From positions 29,264,361 to 29,328,360 of the forward strand of contig CM055109.1 of NCBI GenBank assembly GCA_029204225.1: a DNA stretch of 64,000 nucleotides. The letters run 5' to 3'. Numbering within the stretch: the first letter of the stretch is position 1; every line of letters starts with the position of its first letter. Below, piece by piece: positions 20,851 to 32,500 of this stretch. The translations under genes were made by a program, and so were the position numbers. The notes beneath the pieces were generated by a model, which saw only the letters and a program-made list of their open reading frames with translations, had not been told where the DNA came from and made no database searches. Origin of the DNA: Diphasiastrum complanatum. Taxonomy: Eukaryota > Streptophyta > Lycopodiopsida > Lycopodiales > Lycopodiaceae.

Positions 20851-22210
20851 CAATAGAGGTATGCTTTCTACTGTTCCAAAAAATAGGTCCATTATTGAGT
20901 AGGAAGACATAGTCTGATGTAGACTTCCTTGTATCCATGTCTCTTGCCCAATTTGCATCTATGTAGCCCTACAAAACATGACAATCTTCTACTCTTGGTT
21001 TGTTGTAGCAAATGCACTAGTCCTTGTTAGCTTACAAATACTTTAAACAAGTGTCTTCTAATGTGTTACTCCAAGATCTTAAATGAATTGACTCAGTGTG
21101 TGAGAGCATTGTTCCTTGTATAGTTTTAAAACCTAGATCCATTGAAAAAAATTTAAAGGTTATAATTTTGAAAATCATAATCATTCAATAAATTTTGAAC
21201 ATATTTTTGCTGACTTATAAAATTCAGTCTATTGATTCTGTCTCTATGGATTCGAGTGTTTTCTCGTAGATTTGTTATATCAAATTATTTTGACAACATA
21301 GTTTTAACTTGTTTAATAAGTTCGATGTCATTGCCAAAAAAACAATGTATCGTTAACATACAATATAACAATATGGAGAAAGTTCCTAAGACCTAATAAT
21401 AAACATTTGAATTAGAAGAATTTGGTATAAAATTACAATTTATAAAGAAGGTATTAATCCTTTAAAACCATGCTCATGGGGACTGTTTTATTCAATACAA
21501 GAGCTTATGGAGTTTGCACACCATATGCTCCTTGCCACTCAACTCATGACCTTCAGGCTGATGCATGTAGATGTCCTCTTCAATGACTCCATTTTAGAAA
21601 GCCGTCTACACATTCATTTAATAAATTTTCAAGTTCTTTGTAGCTACATAAGATAATAATAATCTTATAAAAGATAATATGATTACAAGGTTGAAAGTCT
21701 CTAAGTAGTTAACATTGGATATTTAAAAATATCCTTTTGATACTAACCTAGCTTTTCTTTTATCAATAATGCCACCAGATTTGCATTTAATTTTGAAAAT
21801 CCATTCATTTACTCTTGTTCAAGTGAATTCTTGAAGCCAGTACATTAGTATAATTTGAAGGTTCTATTGATATAATTTTTTTAATCTTTAAAATTTAGAA
21901 ATTGGTCTTCAAGGAAGATGACATCCCCGCTCACAAAAATCTTTCCTATAATATTAATAGTTGAATAGCCAACAAAGACGGTTTTGATGCTAGAGTTATC
22001 TAGCTTCTTTCTTAGCTCATTTGGAATATGAGCATAAGCTATGCAATAAAAAAATCTCTTGACAAATGGTTTTTGTTCGATCCAAACTTAAGTGGGAATT
22101 TAAATTTTTAGACTCTTGGTAGTGCATCTATTATGAATATAGACAATAGTGGCAACAATTTGGAGAGAGATGCATGTGAAGCATGGCTTTGGCACATTCT
22201 CCCAAAGTTG
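20848..22210 (-). pseudogene. Ty1/copia element F: degraded RT and RNase H
   Basis: Read right to left. About 22180-21900 holds faint post-integrase and linker similarity. Near 21590-21490 the RT palm and fingers region reads GVIEEDIYMHQPEGHELSGK then MVCKLHKLLY. At 20967-20850 RNase H reads GYIDANWARDMDTRKSTSDY then GPIFWNSRKHTSIA, and ends at a TAA. Between them the frame is badly broken. It is a minus-strand copy with no LTR or PBS found, adjoining the cysteine-containing remnant on its left. Confidence 0.7.
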
Positions 22211-24299
22211 AATGGTGTAGCAGAAAGAAAAAAATTAGAATTTTGATAGGAAAAAACGATATCAACTTAGGACATAGAGTCGAGCTCAGTTTTGATTACT
22301 ATCGACCTTCATATGTCGATTGGGCCAATTACCATTCAAAATAGGACAAAGGAGGACATTTGAATCCCAATTGTTGCACGAGCTCGTATTTTGATTGTTG
22401 TGTGCAATAAGTGAATGCTTGGAGCCTTGTGCTAATTTTTTACTTGGGCTTACTACGTATATGTTATTTTCAACTTGGACTTCAATACATAACTTAGTAA
22501 AGGAGTCTAGTTGTCATCGTTACTATGAATATATTCTACCTCTCGCGAATGGGAGAATATTAGTTGTGCAAAAATATAGTATGTGAATGGCCATTTGTGG
22601 GTGGTTTTGTGCGAATACGCATTGTGTGGAAATACTCACACTATTGTTGCTCCCAAGAAGAAAAACTTGCAGATTGAGGTTGGATCTAAGAAAATTATGA
22701 TGTTAGAGAGCATGGTGGAATGAATGCTAGTTGGTGGATAAATGAGTTTGAGTTATGAAAACATAAAAATCAGATACAAAAAAATGAATCAAATCACTCA
22801 ACTTCACAAAGAATCTGAAAATTGGGTGAGAAAAATGAAGAGACTTAATATCGAAGGTTCTTGTTGTGAAATTTTTTGCAAATGGTGTGAGAATTATGCA
22901 AAAAATAGCTTGATGTAGGCCAAAATTATGTACATAAGGTCTTCCCGCACATGTGGAGGCTGTTCACATGTGTGAAAAGTACACATGCATTGACTCATGC
23001 AAAAGTTTTGGTGACATGCATGTAGAAAACCATGCAATATAGTAAAAAATTGACATTCGGCAATTTTTAGGTGTCTAGGTGGTGCAAAATCAATGAATGA
23101 TGATGAGGCACTAAAAGTGGCATGCATGCCAGTACACGCAACATTCCCACATGTGTGAAAAGATGCCATATCAGGTCGTGCTCATTCCATCATGTAAATA
23201 CTCCATCATGATATATAGAGAAATCCAAGGGAAAAATAGAGCTAGTTTTGCACAAAACAAAGATTTCTCTCATTTGTCTTGTATTTTTTGTAATCTAATA
23301 TAGTAATCATTGTTAGAACTTTATGCTCAGGCTTATTTCCATACAACAAGCTATCATTCACATGTGTGTAGCCGAATTTGGTCATAAACGCTTGTATAAT
23401 CATGGTTCTTGCTTGTTTTTTGATGGTAGATCAATTTTAGGTCTTGTAATTGATAGAGCCATTAAAAGCTTTGCATCCAATCCGTCATAAGGTCCATTAT
23501 TGTCTGATTTTCAACAAATGGATGTGTTGAGGTATAGCACCGACTGTGGTAGATGTGTGAAATTTTTTTGGGAGTGTTTCTAACCTCAAAGAGAAATTTG
23601 GCAAGAGTTTGGATATTGGCGCACATAGAGCAAATAGTGTTAGGTTTCTATTTTTGATAAAAATCAAAGGTAGTTTGTTGTCGATTGATTTTTACTTATT
23701 GAGGTGGATGTGTTGAAAGCTTGGAATTAGAAGAATAGATTTGACTAAACTTAAATAGATAACCTTGCCTCTTTTGGAATGTACCGCAAGCTCTTAAAAG
23801 TGATGTGGCCTCACCAACATTCTCATTGTAGGAATTTTTTTTTTACGTACTTCTGATTTATTTCTTAAGCTCTAATTTAGATGAAGATTTCCAAGCACTG
23901 GTATTAGGTTGTTTTCTTCAAACATTCTAATGATTTGCTTATGGGCCAATTGCCAAGCAAACAAATCATATTTTGGCTAGTAGCCAACCCAATCGACACT
24001 TGTAGGTCAATGGATTTTAGGGTTTTCAAAAAACCTGAAGGGCATCGATGTCTCACCATGTTTAGAAACAACCCTTCTTTTACCATCATAACCAACATTA
24101 TCTCTTAGGGGTGCCACATGATGTGGGCATTTCTAAGAATTGCAAATTGGCTCGTGCCCACATGCACTCAACACTTCCATGAACTAGACCTAAAGACATG
24201 GTACATCAAGTTCTAATCTTTGGATAATGGCCACCGTTTTCACACCTACACAAAAATACGTTCATGGCTACCTTTTTCGCACCTCCAAGAAACCTAATA
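22211..24299. other. No gene seen; LTR-like AT-rich sequence
   Basis: No supported coding region. Around 22920-23170 a CACATGTG(T)GA motif recurs several times (GCACATGTGGAGG, TTCACATGTGTGAAAAG, CCCACATGTGTGAAAAG), in a style also seen near 9870 in the copia E LTR region. It may therefore be an LTR piece of a related family. Confidence 0.35.
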
Positions 24300-24525
24300 A
24301 AATTTGGATGCCAAGTTAACTACCAATCCCCTGGGATGTATTTAACTTTCGTAGTGCTTTTTGGTTTCCAAGGGGAGGCTCAAACTTGGGACCAACGGAT
24401 GCCAAGCTAACCAACCCAGCCAACCTCATTGGGTCTGACCTTCATAGCTTTTTGGTTTCCAAAGAGGGACCAAAATAACTTTGGATGCCAAGCTAACTAA
24501 CTGAGCCAACCCTGTTCGGTCTAAC
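24300..24525. repeat. Imperfect tandem repeat, about 85-95 base unit, three copies
   Basis: GGATGCCAAG(C/T)TAACTA begins units near 24307, 24398 and 24485. The intervening GTAGTGCTTTTTGGTTTCCA or CATAGCTTTTTGGTTTCCA segments are shared between the first two. An overlapping minus-strand frame (24818-24426) is open for 130 codons, but nothing in it was recognised. Confidence 0.6.
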
Positions 24526-25009
24526 GGTCTTAGTGGCTCCCCCAACTCCAAAAATGCTTGCCAATCTCGAAAATAACGCGCACGGAGACCTTCTCTCTCC
24601 CAATCAAGTCCCATCTTGGCTATCATCGACGACATCCTGCATATAAGCGACGCATACTTCGATGCATCCATATGCACATCAAACTCTATAGCCCAATTGG
24701 ATGGTCGTAAGGTCGGCGCTGAGATTTTCCAGAGCGATATGTGAGGCGGGGTGATTCGAAAGGCTGATGTGGCAAGTTTTGATTGGCTTTGGATGTCTCT
24801 TGGGCTAGTCTTTTTCAACCTCTTAATTTGGGTGGATTTTAGGGCTGTGCTGTTTTAGGGTTGTCATATCTCTCTCTCTCCCTCTCTCTCTTCCTTCCTT
24901 CCTTGTTTTCTAGTTAGTCAATCATTCAGAAAAACATTCATAAATCTCCATCGCCATAGCAGAATGGCCATCGCAATATCTTTCTCTTTCTCTTTGTCTT
25001 TCTTTTTCA

Positions 25010-25217
25010 GAGCAGGACAGGATTGAAACGTCTGGCACTGCGATGTCATGAGTGCGATGAGTGGTTTCATGCCCTGCGTCTTTTCTGCCTGCTCACACTG
25101 GCTTCTTGCCGGCAGCGTTGGAATGTTCCCATCCTCAGGATGATTGTTCTTATGAAGAGCATCACTCTCAGCAACGGCGATGAAACTTTGGTGGTTAAAA
25201 AGCGTATCTGCAGTTGA
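25010..25217 (+). CDS. Possible orphan exon with a PHD-finger-like CHECDEWFH segment
   Basis: A pyrimidine-rich run ending TTTTTCAG (25009) and a GAG|GTAAGC donor at 25220 bracket an interval that is open until a TGA just before the donor. Its frame reads RCHECDEWFHALRLFCLL, resembling the middle of a PHD finger (C-x2-C-x-EWFH). The remaining cysteines of the C4HC3 pattern are not clearly spaced, and no flanking exons were found. It could be a captured exon fragment or chance. The opposite strand is also open here (25235-24918), which lowers the confidence. Confidence 0.25.
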
Positions 25218-25617
25218 GGTAAGCTGAGGAAACATCGCTGCTCTCTCTTAGTAAGCTACATGATTTGCTGTTTATAATTATGACTTGCGGTTTGTGGTTC
25301 TATAGGCTGAGAATGAGAAGACTATAAACTTCAACTAAAATCACTGGTATGGGAGATGCAAAATGTAGAATAATGTATGTTGTGTTGCTGCTGCAGCGCA
25401 TCTAATCTTGTGTTTAAGGAGTCGAAAGATCAGGCCTGCCAACAACATCTAGACTATTCGTAGTTCATTGCAAGGTTGTAGACGGAGTATAGCATCGAAA
25501 TTGGAAAGCATTAAATTTTCCAAAACCTAATATCCATCATGCTATGTTTAGTACGTCGAACTCTTTGTAGGTGTTATACACACAAACTTTGTACCCAGCC
25601 TATTTGGGGAGTTCGGG

Positions 25618-25705
25618 AAGCATGGAGTCCCTCTTGACCAGGGGTTCTGGGAGCGAAGCCCCCAGCTGGGGGTTTGGGGGGCAAAGCCTTCAGCCGAAGT
25701 TTAGG
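25618..25705. repeat. GC-rich imperfect repeat of unknown origin
   Basis: An isolated GC-rich patch in AT-rich DNA: CTGGGAGCGAAGCCCCCAG is followed by CTGGGGGTTTGGGGGGCAAAGCC, two imperfect copies of a GGGGG-CGAAGCCCC block. It can fold into a short hairpin, since CTGGG pairs with CCCAG. No protein function is implied. Confidence 0.4.
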
Positions 25706-26370
25706 TGCCATTTTAGGCAAGCTTGTCTTTGGGCTTCCGTAATCACAGAGGCGGTTAAGAAGCAGTGGAACTTTAGGGTTCAGGCTTTTCATATTTGTAA
25801 TGAGACTTTAGCTTTGGATACCATAATACCGTCATGCTCGGGATAGCATAATACCATCATGATCCGTTTTTACTGGATTTTTTCCTCATGGGTTTCCCCA
25901 GATAAATCTCTGTTTTTGTGTATATGCTCTGTCTTGTTTACTGAGCTTTCCTTTTTGAACTCTTTAGATTTTAGTGTAGCATTGTTTCTCTTTGTGTCTT
26001 TTTTTTATTTCATCTAGTATTAGAGCAAGGTTTAGCTCATAGATGCCTGTTTTGAAACGCGTTCCGTTTTGGAGGATGACCTAATTCATCATTATTTTTG
26101 GAACGCATTTTTATAAAAAAAATTGTAATTTTTTTTAAAATCAACGAAAGTAGGGAATGACATTGGGCTGCTTTAAATAGACTGTTTGAAACTATTTGGC
26201 TGCCAAAAAAGACTGCTTATGTAGCTCATATGGTGATAGAAAAATATCAATAAAAGCTAAAAATAACAAACTTTGCAAGTTCATCGTCCAAGTGACGAAT
26301 AAATTGCAAGATCATGGAAGAAGAAGTTTGTCACATAGCAACGATTTCCTTGATGCTATTGTTCTAAGAA

Positions 26371-26620
26371 AATGGCAAGCAATGCAATGGTTGAGATTGA
26401 GAAATTTAATGGTTCAAATGATGAGCTTTGGAAGTTGAAGATGGAAGATATTGTAGTGGACAAGGAGCAACAAATTGATGTGTCAAGAAAAAGGCCTATG
26501 GCTATGATTGATGAAGATGGGTCAAAGTTGGATCTTAAGGTGGAATAGATAGACGTATTGACAATGTTTCTTCATCGGGACCTTGAAGAAGAAATCTCCA
26601 TATCGCAGTAGGAGGTGTTG
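26371..26620 (+). pseudogene. Copia G Gag N-terminal fragment
   Basis: ATG at 26371 opens MASNAMVEIEKFNGSNDELW, then KLKMEDIVVDKEQQIDV, closely matching the start of a well-known copia Gag type (KFNG-N-ELWKLKMED). A TAG follows after about 58 codons, near 26546, and the frame degrades into a FLHRDLEEEISIS segment. The remainder of Gag, protease and integrase are absent. Confidence 0.75.
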
Positions 26621-27009
26621 AGGCAAAAAGTAAGGAAAACTTGGTGTGTAGGTTAAAAAAATTGGTATCAAAAGTTTGATTCACAAATGTTGGAATAAGC
26701 TTTAAACCATAGTTGCCCAGAAACGCGTTTCTAGGCAAACACGTTTCTGGACCAGAAACGTGGCCAGAAAAAAAAAACATAATGTAATCTTTTTTTCACC
26801 CCTCCAGTAGGAGTTAATGGACTTGAACTGTACCATCTTTTACCCGAAACATTCAGCAACCTATACAAATGTATTGCCCTTAATTAGAGCTTTAATCTGA
26901 TACCCATATTGCCCACAAAAAAAAAAAAAACCGTTTATGAGAAACACTGGTAAAATTCTGAAACGCTATGCTTAAAGTTTAAACACAACAAACCTAATCA
27001 CCGTGTCTA

Positions 27010-27345
27010 CTTGGAGCAGGTTGTTGATCATTTCAATGTCTTGGTATTATATGTTGATGATATTTAATTTATGAGTAACAACAAGAAAATGATATAGGAT
27101 GTTAAATCCTGATTGGCATTTCATTTGTAAATGAAAGATCTTGGTGAGGCACATTTCCATTTGGGCATTGAAATTAAGAGACGACATATTTGAAAACCAC
27201 CAATGCCCCAAAACTAAGGTGGTGCTCATTGTGATTGAATTGTAGAAACAAGTTTCTTGACTTATGTAGCCTTTGGAGTCAATGTTGCTATGCTACACTT
27301 GTATCCGAAGAATATAAGTTTGTAGGTGGAAAACTTTGGTAATAG
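27010..27345 (+). pseudogene. Copia G reverse transcriptase/RNase H fragment
   Basis: 27022-27185 reads through several stops and shifts as FNVLVLYVDDI, then MSNNKKMI, then MKDLGEAHFHLGIEIKRR: the catalytic YVDD motif and the strongly conserved segment after it. About 27285-27335 reads CYATLVSEEYKFVGGK, which matches the ATVALSSTEAEY region of RNase H in shape. Together with the gag piece at 26371 it forms one internally deleted plus-strand element. Confidence 0.7.
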
Positions 27346-29456
27346 CTGGTAGCTTTTGTTTGATATAATTTTTCCTGTCAATGTACTTTTCTTGGGACGT
27401 CGACACATGACACCAAAGTTGGCCTAACAAATTTGGTATGGGTGAAATAATCTAGGCAAATGATGCCCTATAGTCTAGGTTGTATTACGTTTATGTTATA
27501 AACTTGTAATTAATTGGAACATAAGTGTGTAAACTGGTTGTTGTTTTGGGCTCAATAGCCTCAAACGATCTTGGCACTTATGGCTTGTATAGGAAAAGTA
27601 AAATCTCTAACAAATTTTCTCTCGAGAGAATGAAAAAGTCTTGGAGATCCACCTCTATATACATAGCCCAGGTGGGGTCACCTCCAACCAAAGGAGTCAC
27701 GCCTGACCACGACACGTGTCAGTTGTGCACACTGTCGTTGGTCCAAAAAAAGGGTCACCTCACGGCAATAGGACATTGACACGTGGCACCGAATTGACCT
27801 ATAGCTCCAGACCAGCGTTTTGTCCCATAGAATGAGACCGTCACCTTAGATATTCCATTACGTGCCCTTATGGGTACATAACATAATGACAATTGCTTGA
27901 CTCAAGTTGAAGAGATGAGTCACTCGTATGAAATTAACATGTGTAATTAAGCTATTATTGCACAAGTTGACCATAGAAAGTAGAGCTTCTTGTGCCAAAA
28001 AGGGTGTGCTCTTGGTCATCATTTAGGGTTTCTGGCTTGTTGACAATATAATTATGGATTATCTATTTGATCGATTTGTTGTAAAGTGATAAAGTTTGCA
28101 ATGGCAGTATCTGACAAGCTGAATCCCTATTGTGGCTAGATGCTTAAAGCTCTCGAGCGACCATTGTGTCAAAGATCATCACCAAAGGCATCAACTAATC
28201 AGCTTGTCATAAGGATGATGTCCAATTGTTGATGCATCATTTAGTGACAATTTCAAAATGCACTATTGCTTGGAAGTAAAAGTTGAATTCGTATGAATAA
28301 GAGCTCAACAATATAGTCTTGGTCTCATACATTTCATGCAATATAGCCCATAAATTAATCCAATATCACTTTTTAAATTCTTTCTATTTATGCATAGATA
28401 AGAACAACGCAAGTTCTTGTATGCAAGTACCATGTTATGAATATGTAAGCCATGTAGCATCACTTCAAAACGACTATTTTCGTTATTGACCTCGACTTAG
28501 CCAGGATTTGTGGACTAGAAAATACAGTAGTGGGCATCATGCTTAACATAATTTGAGTAGCTTAGATCTAACACAAATCTAGGATAGGCTTATTAGTCCG
28601 AGATTAAGCTGTCTCTTTGGAGGACATTTAGCTTCATCATCCCATTGTACATTTGTGCTCTATATTGATTAGTGAAGCTCTTTCACTTTGTCTCTCTATG
28701 TTTTGTGAGTTATTAACATTCTTTTCGTTTTATGGGATGTCATCTCTTCTTGCTATGTTTTGCGAAATTTTCGTCATACGTTTTCACTATATTACCTTGT
28801 GATTTATTGGAAAGGGATTTATTTCTGGAAAGTGGATTTTCGAAGTAATTGCTGGTATGATGCAATATTTTGAGCACTGGAGTTCGAACATTATTGCAAA
28901 ATTTCTGGTGAAAGTGCAAAGTTCAAACGTTTAGAAAAATGTACAATTATTGTTTTTTAGATTTTAAACCAAATTGAGACCTTTATTCTTTTGTTTAAAA
29001 TGAATTTCGTTGATGAAGCCCATAAAGTCAACAGTTGTGCTTCGTTCATCTGCTGTATTTGAGTGTTGAATTATCATTGCAGAGAGACTTATATGCTTTG
29101 CATCCAACCTAATTTGTGTGTGATTTATGGTGGTAAAACAGGCATAATTATTTGATACGCAATGTCAGCGAAGGGAAGGATTTTGGCCCTTTTGTTGTTG
29201 CCAGTTTAGAGTATAACACTAGAAATACGTTCATTGTTCAAAGTGGCACTCGGGTGCTTCTACTGAGAGTAATGATTGTGCCAATCTCTTTGGAGATGGG
29301 ACTCCTCCCATTGCCAAACATCGTAGGAAAGAAATTCGCATCATGTCCGTTGGCTTGGCGCCATTTTTGCTATTAATAAAGTTGATCAAAGGTTGCGTTT
29401 GAGAGTAATGAGTTTGTCGAGGACTGCGGAGATTGTGGTTTTCCAATTGCCAATCC
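27346..29456. other. Gap upstream of CstF77: LTR-like stretch, then presumed promoter and 5' UTR
   Basis: No supported gene. 27500-27850 looks LTR-like, with a CTCTATATACAT TATA-type box at 27649-27660 and two CACGTG-containing sites (GACACGTGTC near 27712, GACACGTGGC near 27778). From about 28900 onward lies the probable promoter and 5' untranslated region of CstF77. No clear TATA box was found there. A 74-codon frame at 29152-29376 could be an upstream ORF if transcription starts before it. Confidence 0.35.
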
Positions 29457-29528
29457 ATGAAGGAAGTTGGAGTCATGTCACCTCATGGTCAAACACTTGC
29501 CAGGCTTGGCTCGCCATTGAACGAGAAG
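29457..29528 (+). CDS. CSTF77: CstF77 exon 1 (residues 1-24, start inferred)
   Basis: The frame demanded by exon 2 runs back through an AAG|GTAGGT donor at 29528/29529. Two in-frame ATGs exist, at 29457 and 29475, and an in-frame TGA at 29409-29411 bounds the frame. The short N-terminus ahead of the first HAT repeat is variable in plants, so similarity does not choose between them. The first ATG is taken. Confidence 0.6.
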
Positions 29529-32500
29529 GTAGGTTGTTTTTTGTTAGTTCTTTGTGATTTTGATCATATGCTTGCAAGCTTTCTTTTTCTCTTTTTTCTG
29601 CTGTATTGAGATTGTGGCAGTAAAAGAATATTGTATAATTTTGTGTGCATGGTGCATGGTGCATCTTGCACTACTTGATCTATTTGACACTTGTTTGTTG
29701 GACTCTAAGGTTATTAAAGGTTTTTGCTGTTTTGGATTTGATGTTGGGTAAAATCTCCAGGGGCGTTATGCACGTGAGCGGATCAACACTTACAAATATG
29801 ATATAGATGCATGGACAACTCTTGCTAGCGAAGCTCAAGTATGTATAAACTTTTCTATTATAGGTTTGTGCAAATTGTGTATGGCCCTTGTCGTTTTAAT
29901 GTGTAGAGTCCAACTAGGGTGCAATACGTAATGTTTGTTAATGATTCGATCGCTCTAGAGTCTAGAAGCTCATCGTATGGTCTTTATTTTGTCTGAGTTT
30001 TTCTATATGAATGTCTGTTCTGTGAGTACTACTTATTGAAGTTTTTTTGCTTCAAAAAAATTAAGAAAAAATTCGTGGTTTCTCAAAAGATAAAATCCTC
30101 CACTATGCAAACATAATGTTCAAAACGACATTCAAAACAAGGTCATTCGGACCTCATTCCAAATGTCAGAGAGCCATGCCTTGTATAAAAAAAGAAATAG
30201 GCTTTCTTCTGACCTTGTTCTGAACATCAGGGAACTATGCCTCATGCTTCCAAGCCATATATTGACCTCTAAGGTGGAAAATTTGAGTACAAGGGATCTA
30301 CCACAAAGACCTTAATTAAGAAAGATCACTTAATTAAAGAATATGAGAATGCGAAAATAGATGCGGTTGCAAAATAGTCCCATTCTCAAATTTAATGGGT
30401 CTCGTCACTGTTATTCAGAGGTGAGTGGGTCCCAAATCTTCAAGCCAAAAACAACTTTGGACCAAACCTATGACAGCAAATCAGATACGGCCATCCTTTT
30501 AGTCATGCTCCCAAATAAAGGAACTCCTGTATAGAAGTCCAACAAAACATGCTTTTGAATTGAGACCTGAATGTTAGACTTGAACACTTAGAACATAATC
30601 ATCATTGCCACTTACAAAGGCTTCCATGATTTTAGATGGTTAGCAAGCTGGAAACTGGATTTGAACAGACAACGAAACCCTATCATTTAGCCTATATTTT
30701 TACTGTAATGAAGATAAAATAGTTCATAGTTTCAAACAATCCTGATTTGGAAGGTGCTGAACGATTTTTCATCTTTTTGATTCAATGCGAGAGTTCAAGA
30801 TATATTTTACTCCTAGCCAGAACATGAAACTTTTATGGAATAAACTCTTATTTCATCCAAGTTTTCACCCCAACGAAGCAGCTCATTGTACTGCTTGTTT
30901 TCAGATGGAGCACGGAATGCTATGTTTTTTGGAAGCCAGAAATGTGTGAGATGTACCGTCAAGGTTCTTAATGGCTAATTTATGATGAGAGCACATGATC
31001 CTTTTCTGTTTTGCAAGAATGTTCATTCTTTTGATACTTTTCTCAATTCTTATCTTTCAAATTTATTTTGAACCGTCAATGCTTGATGCAATTCTCGATT
31101 TGAATTGATAGGTTCCAATCTAGTTGCAATTAAGATACAACTTGTCAAAGAATGAACTGTAAATGCTTCAAAACGGACTAATATGCGTCTGTAATAAATG
31201 ACAGGTCGAAGGCCCCAAATTATATGACCAGATGAGAAATAACAGTTGCAGTTCCATGGCCCATATAGACATCCTGTACAAGATTATTGGCCTAAGTAAT
31301 ATCTAGATAGCATTATGGTATGGATCCAATTATGCATCCGTACGTCTCTCCCATTCTTGCGATGCTATTTTTGAGGGTGATGCATGAGTCATGCATTTGT
31401 AGAGGAATTAGTAAGAGTAATTATCAATAATCATATAATCGCTTGTTATTTGTGATTTTTTTTCTTTGTATGTCGTGGTCAATTTTTGAGTTGAATTGCT
31501 ACATTAACATATAGTTGAGCTACATAGGCTAGCCACCCGTGTACTGTTAGAAGTAATAAATGATAATGTTAGTTTCCCATAAGTTACTTTGACCCAAAAG
31601 GTCGAGGCTTGTGTAACCATGGGTTAGGTTTATTATTTAGACCATGTTAAGTCAGTTTTAGTTGAGTTGGACCCAATTTTGGTCCAGTAGTAATTCGTGG
31701 GTCCAAGTAAAGTCTAATTATGTTAAGGGACCCTATCTTGACTTTTGGGGTTGCCCTATAATTAGAAGTGGGTCTTGGAAGGTTCTAGAACTTAGGGTTT
31801 GGAAGAGTCTAGGCCCTTGGAAGGCCTATTTATATGTACTTAGTGTTCATTTGTAATTCATTCCCTTTCAAGCATTGCTACTACTTTCTCTCTCCTTGAG
31901 GGCGCCTAACCCTCTCCCTCTTCTTCTTGTGTATGGAGATTGAATGTTAGAAGGATCTTGGCACTTTGATTTCTTACATGGTATCATAGCCATGGATCTT
32001 CTATGCTTGATTTAGGGCGCCCTACCAAAAGAGATCGTCTTCACTTAGGGATCACAAAAATTCAGCACCTTTGCTGATTTTTTGGAGTGAAGATCCGTTT
32101 TTTTGACTCTTTTCCGTTTTGCAGGAGGGCGCCACACATCAAAGAAGATAACAGGATTTTGGGCGCCCAAAATTCAAGTTGTTGTTTGCTGATTTTTCAG
32201 GTTGCAGGAAGGTGCCATTAATTATCTTCTTCGGGGGTTCTTTTAGGTCGCCCACATCCGTGTAGGTTTATCCTACTTCCGTTGGTCCGCTGCTGCCCTA
32301 TTTTTCAGATTTGCTCCTTTGCAGGAGGGCGCCCATCTACAAGCAATTTCTATTCTTCTGATTTGGCTGAAAAATCAGCACCCTTGCTGATTTTACAATG
32401 TGAAGATCCGCTTCTTTTTGCTTGTTTCCAGGTGTGGAAGAAGGCGCTAATTTTTTTGTGATGATCCGATCACATTCCGAGGCTGAAAATTGGACAGCAT

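Noticed and set aside
24426-24818. 130-codon minus-strand open frame
   Set aside because: Fairly long and protein-like in parts, but no recognisable domain, and it overlaps a tandem repeat; not enough to call a gene.
31662-31856. 64-codon frame in the 5' LTR, repeated almost identically at 34277-34471
   Set aside because: It is identical only because both copies lie in the LTR pair; there is no recognisable protein and the element's coding region is elsewhere.
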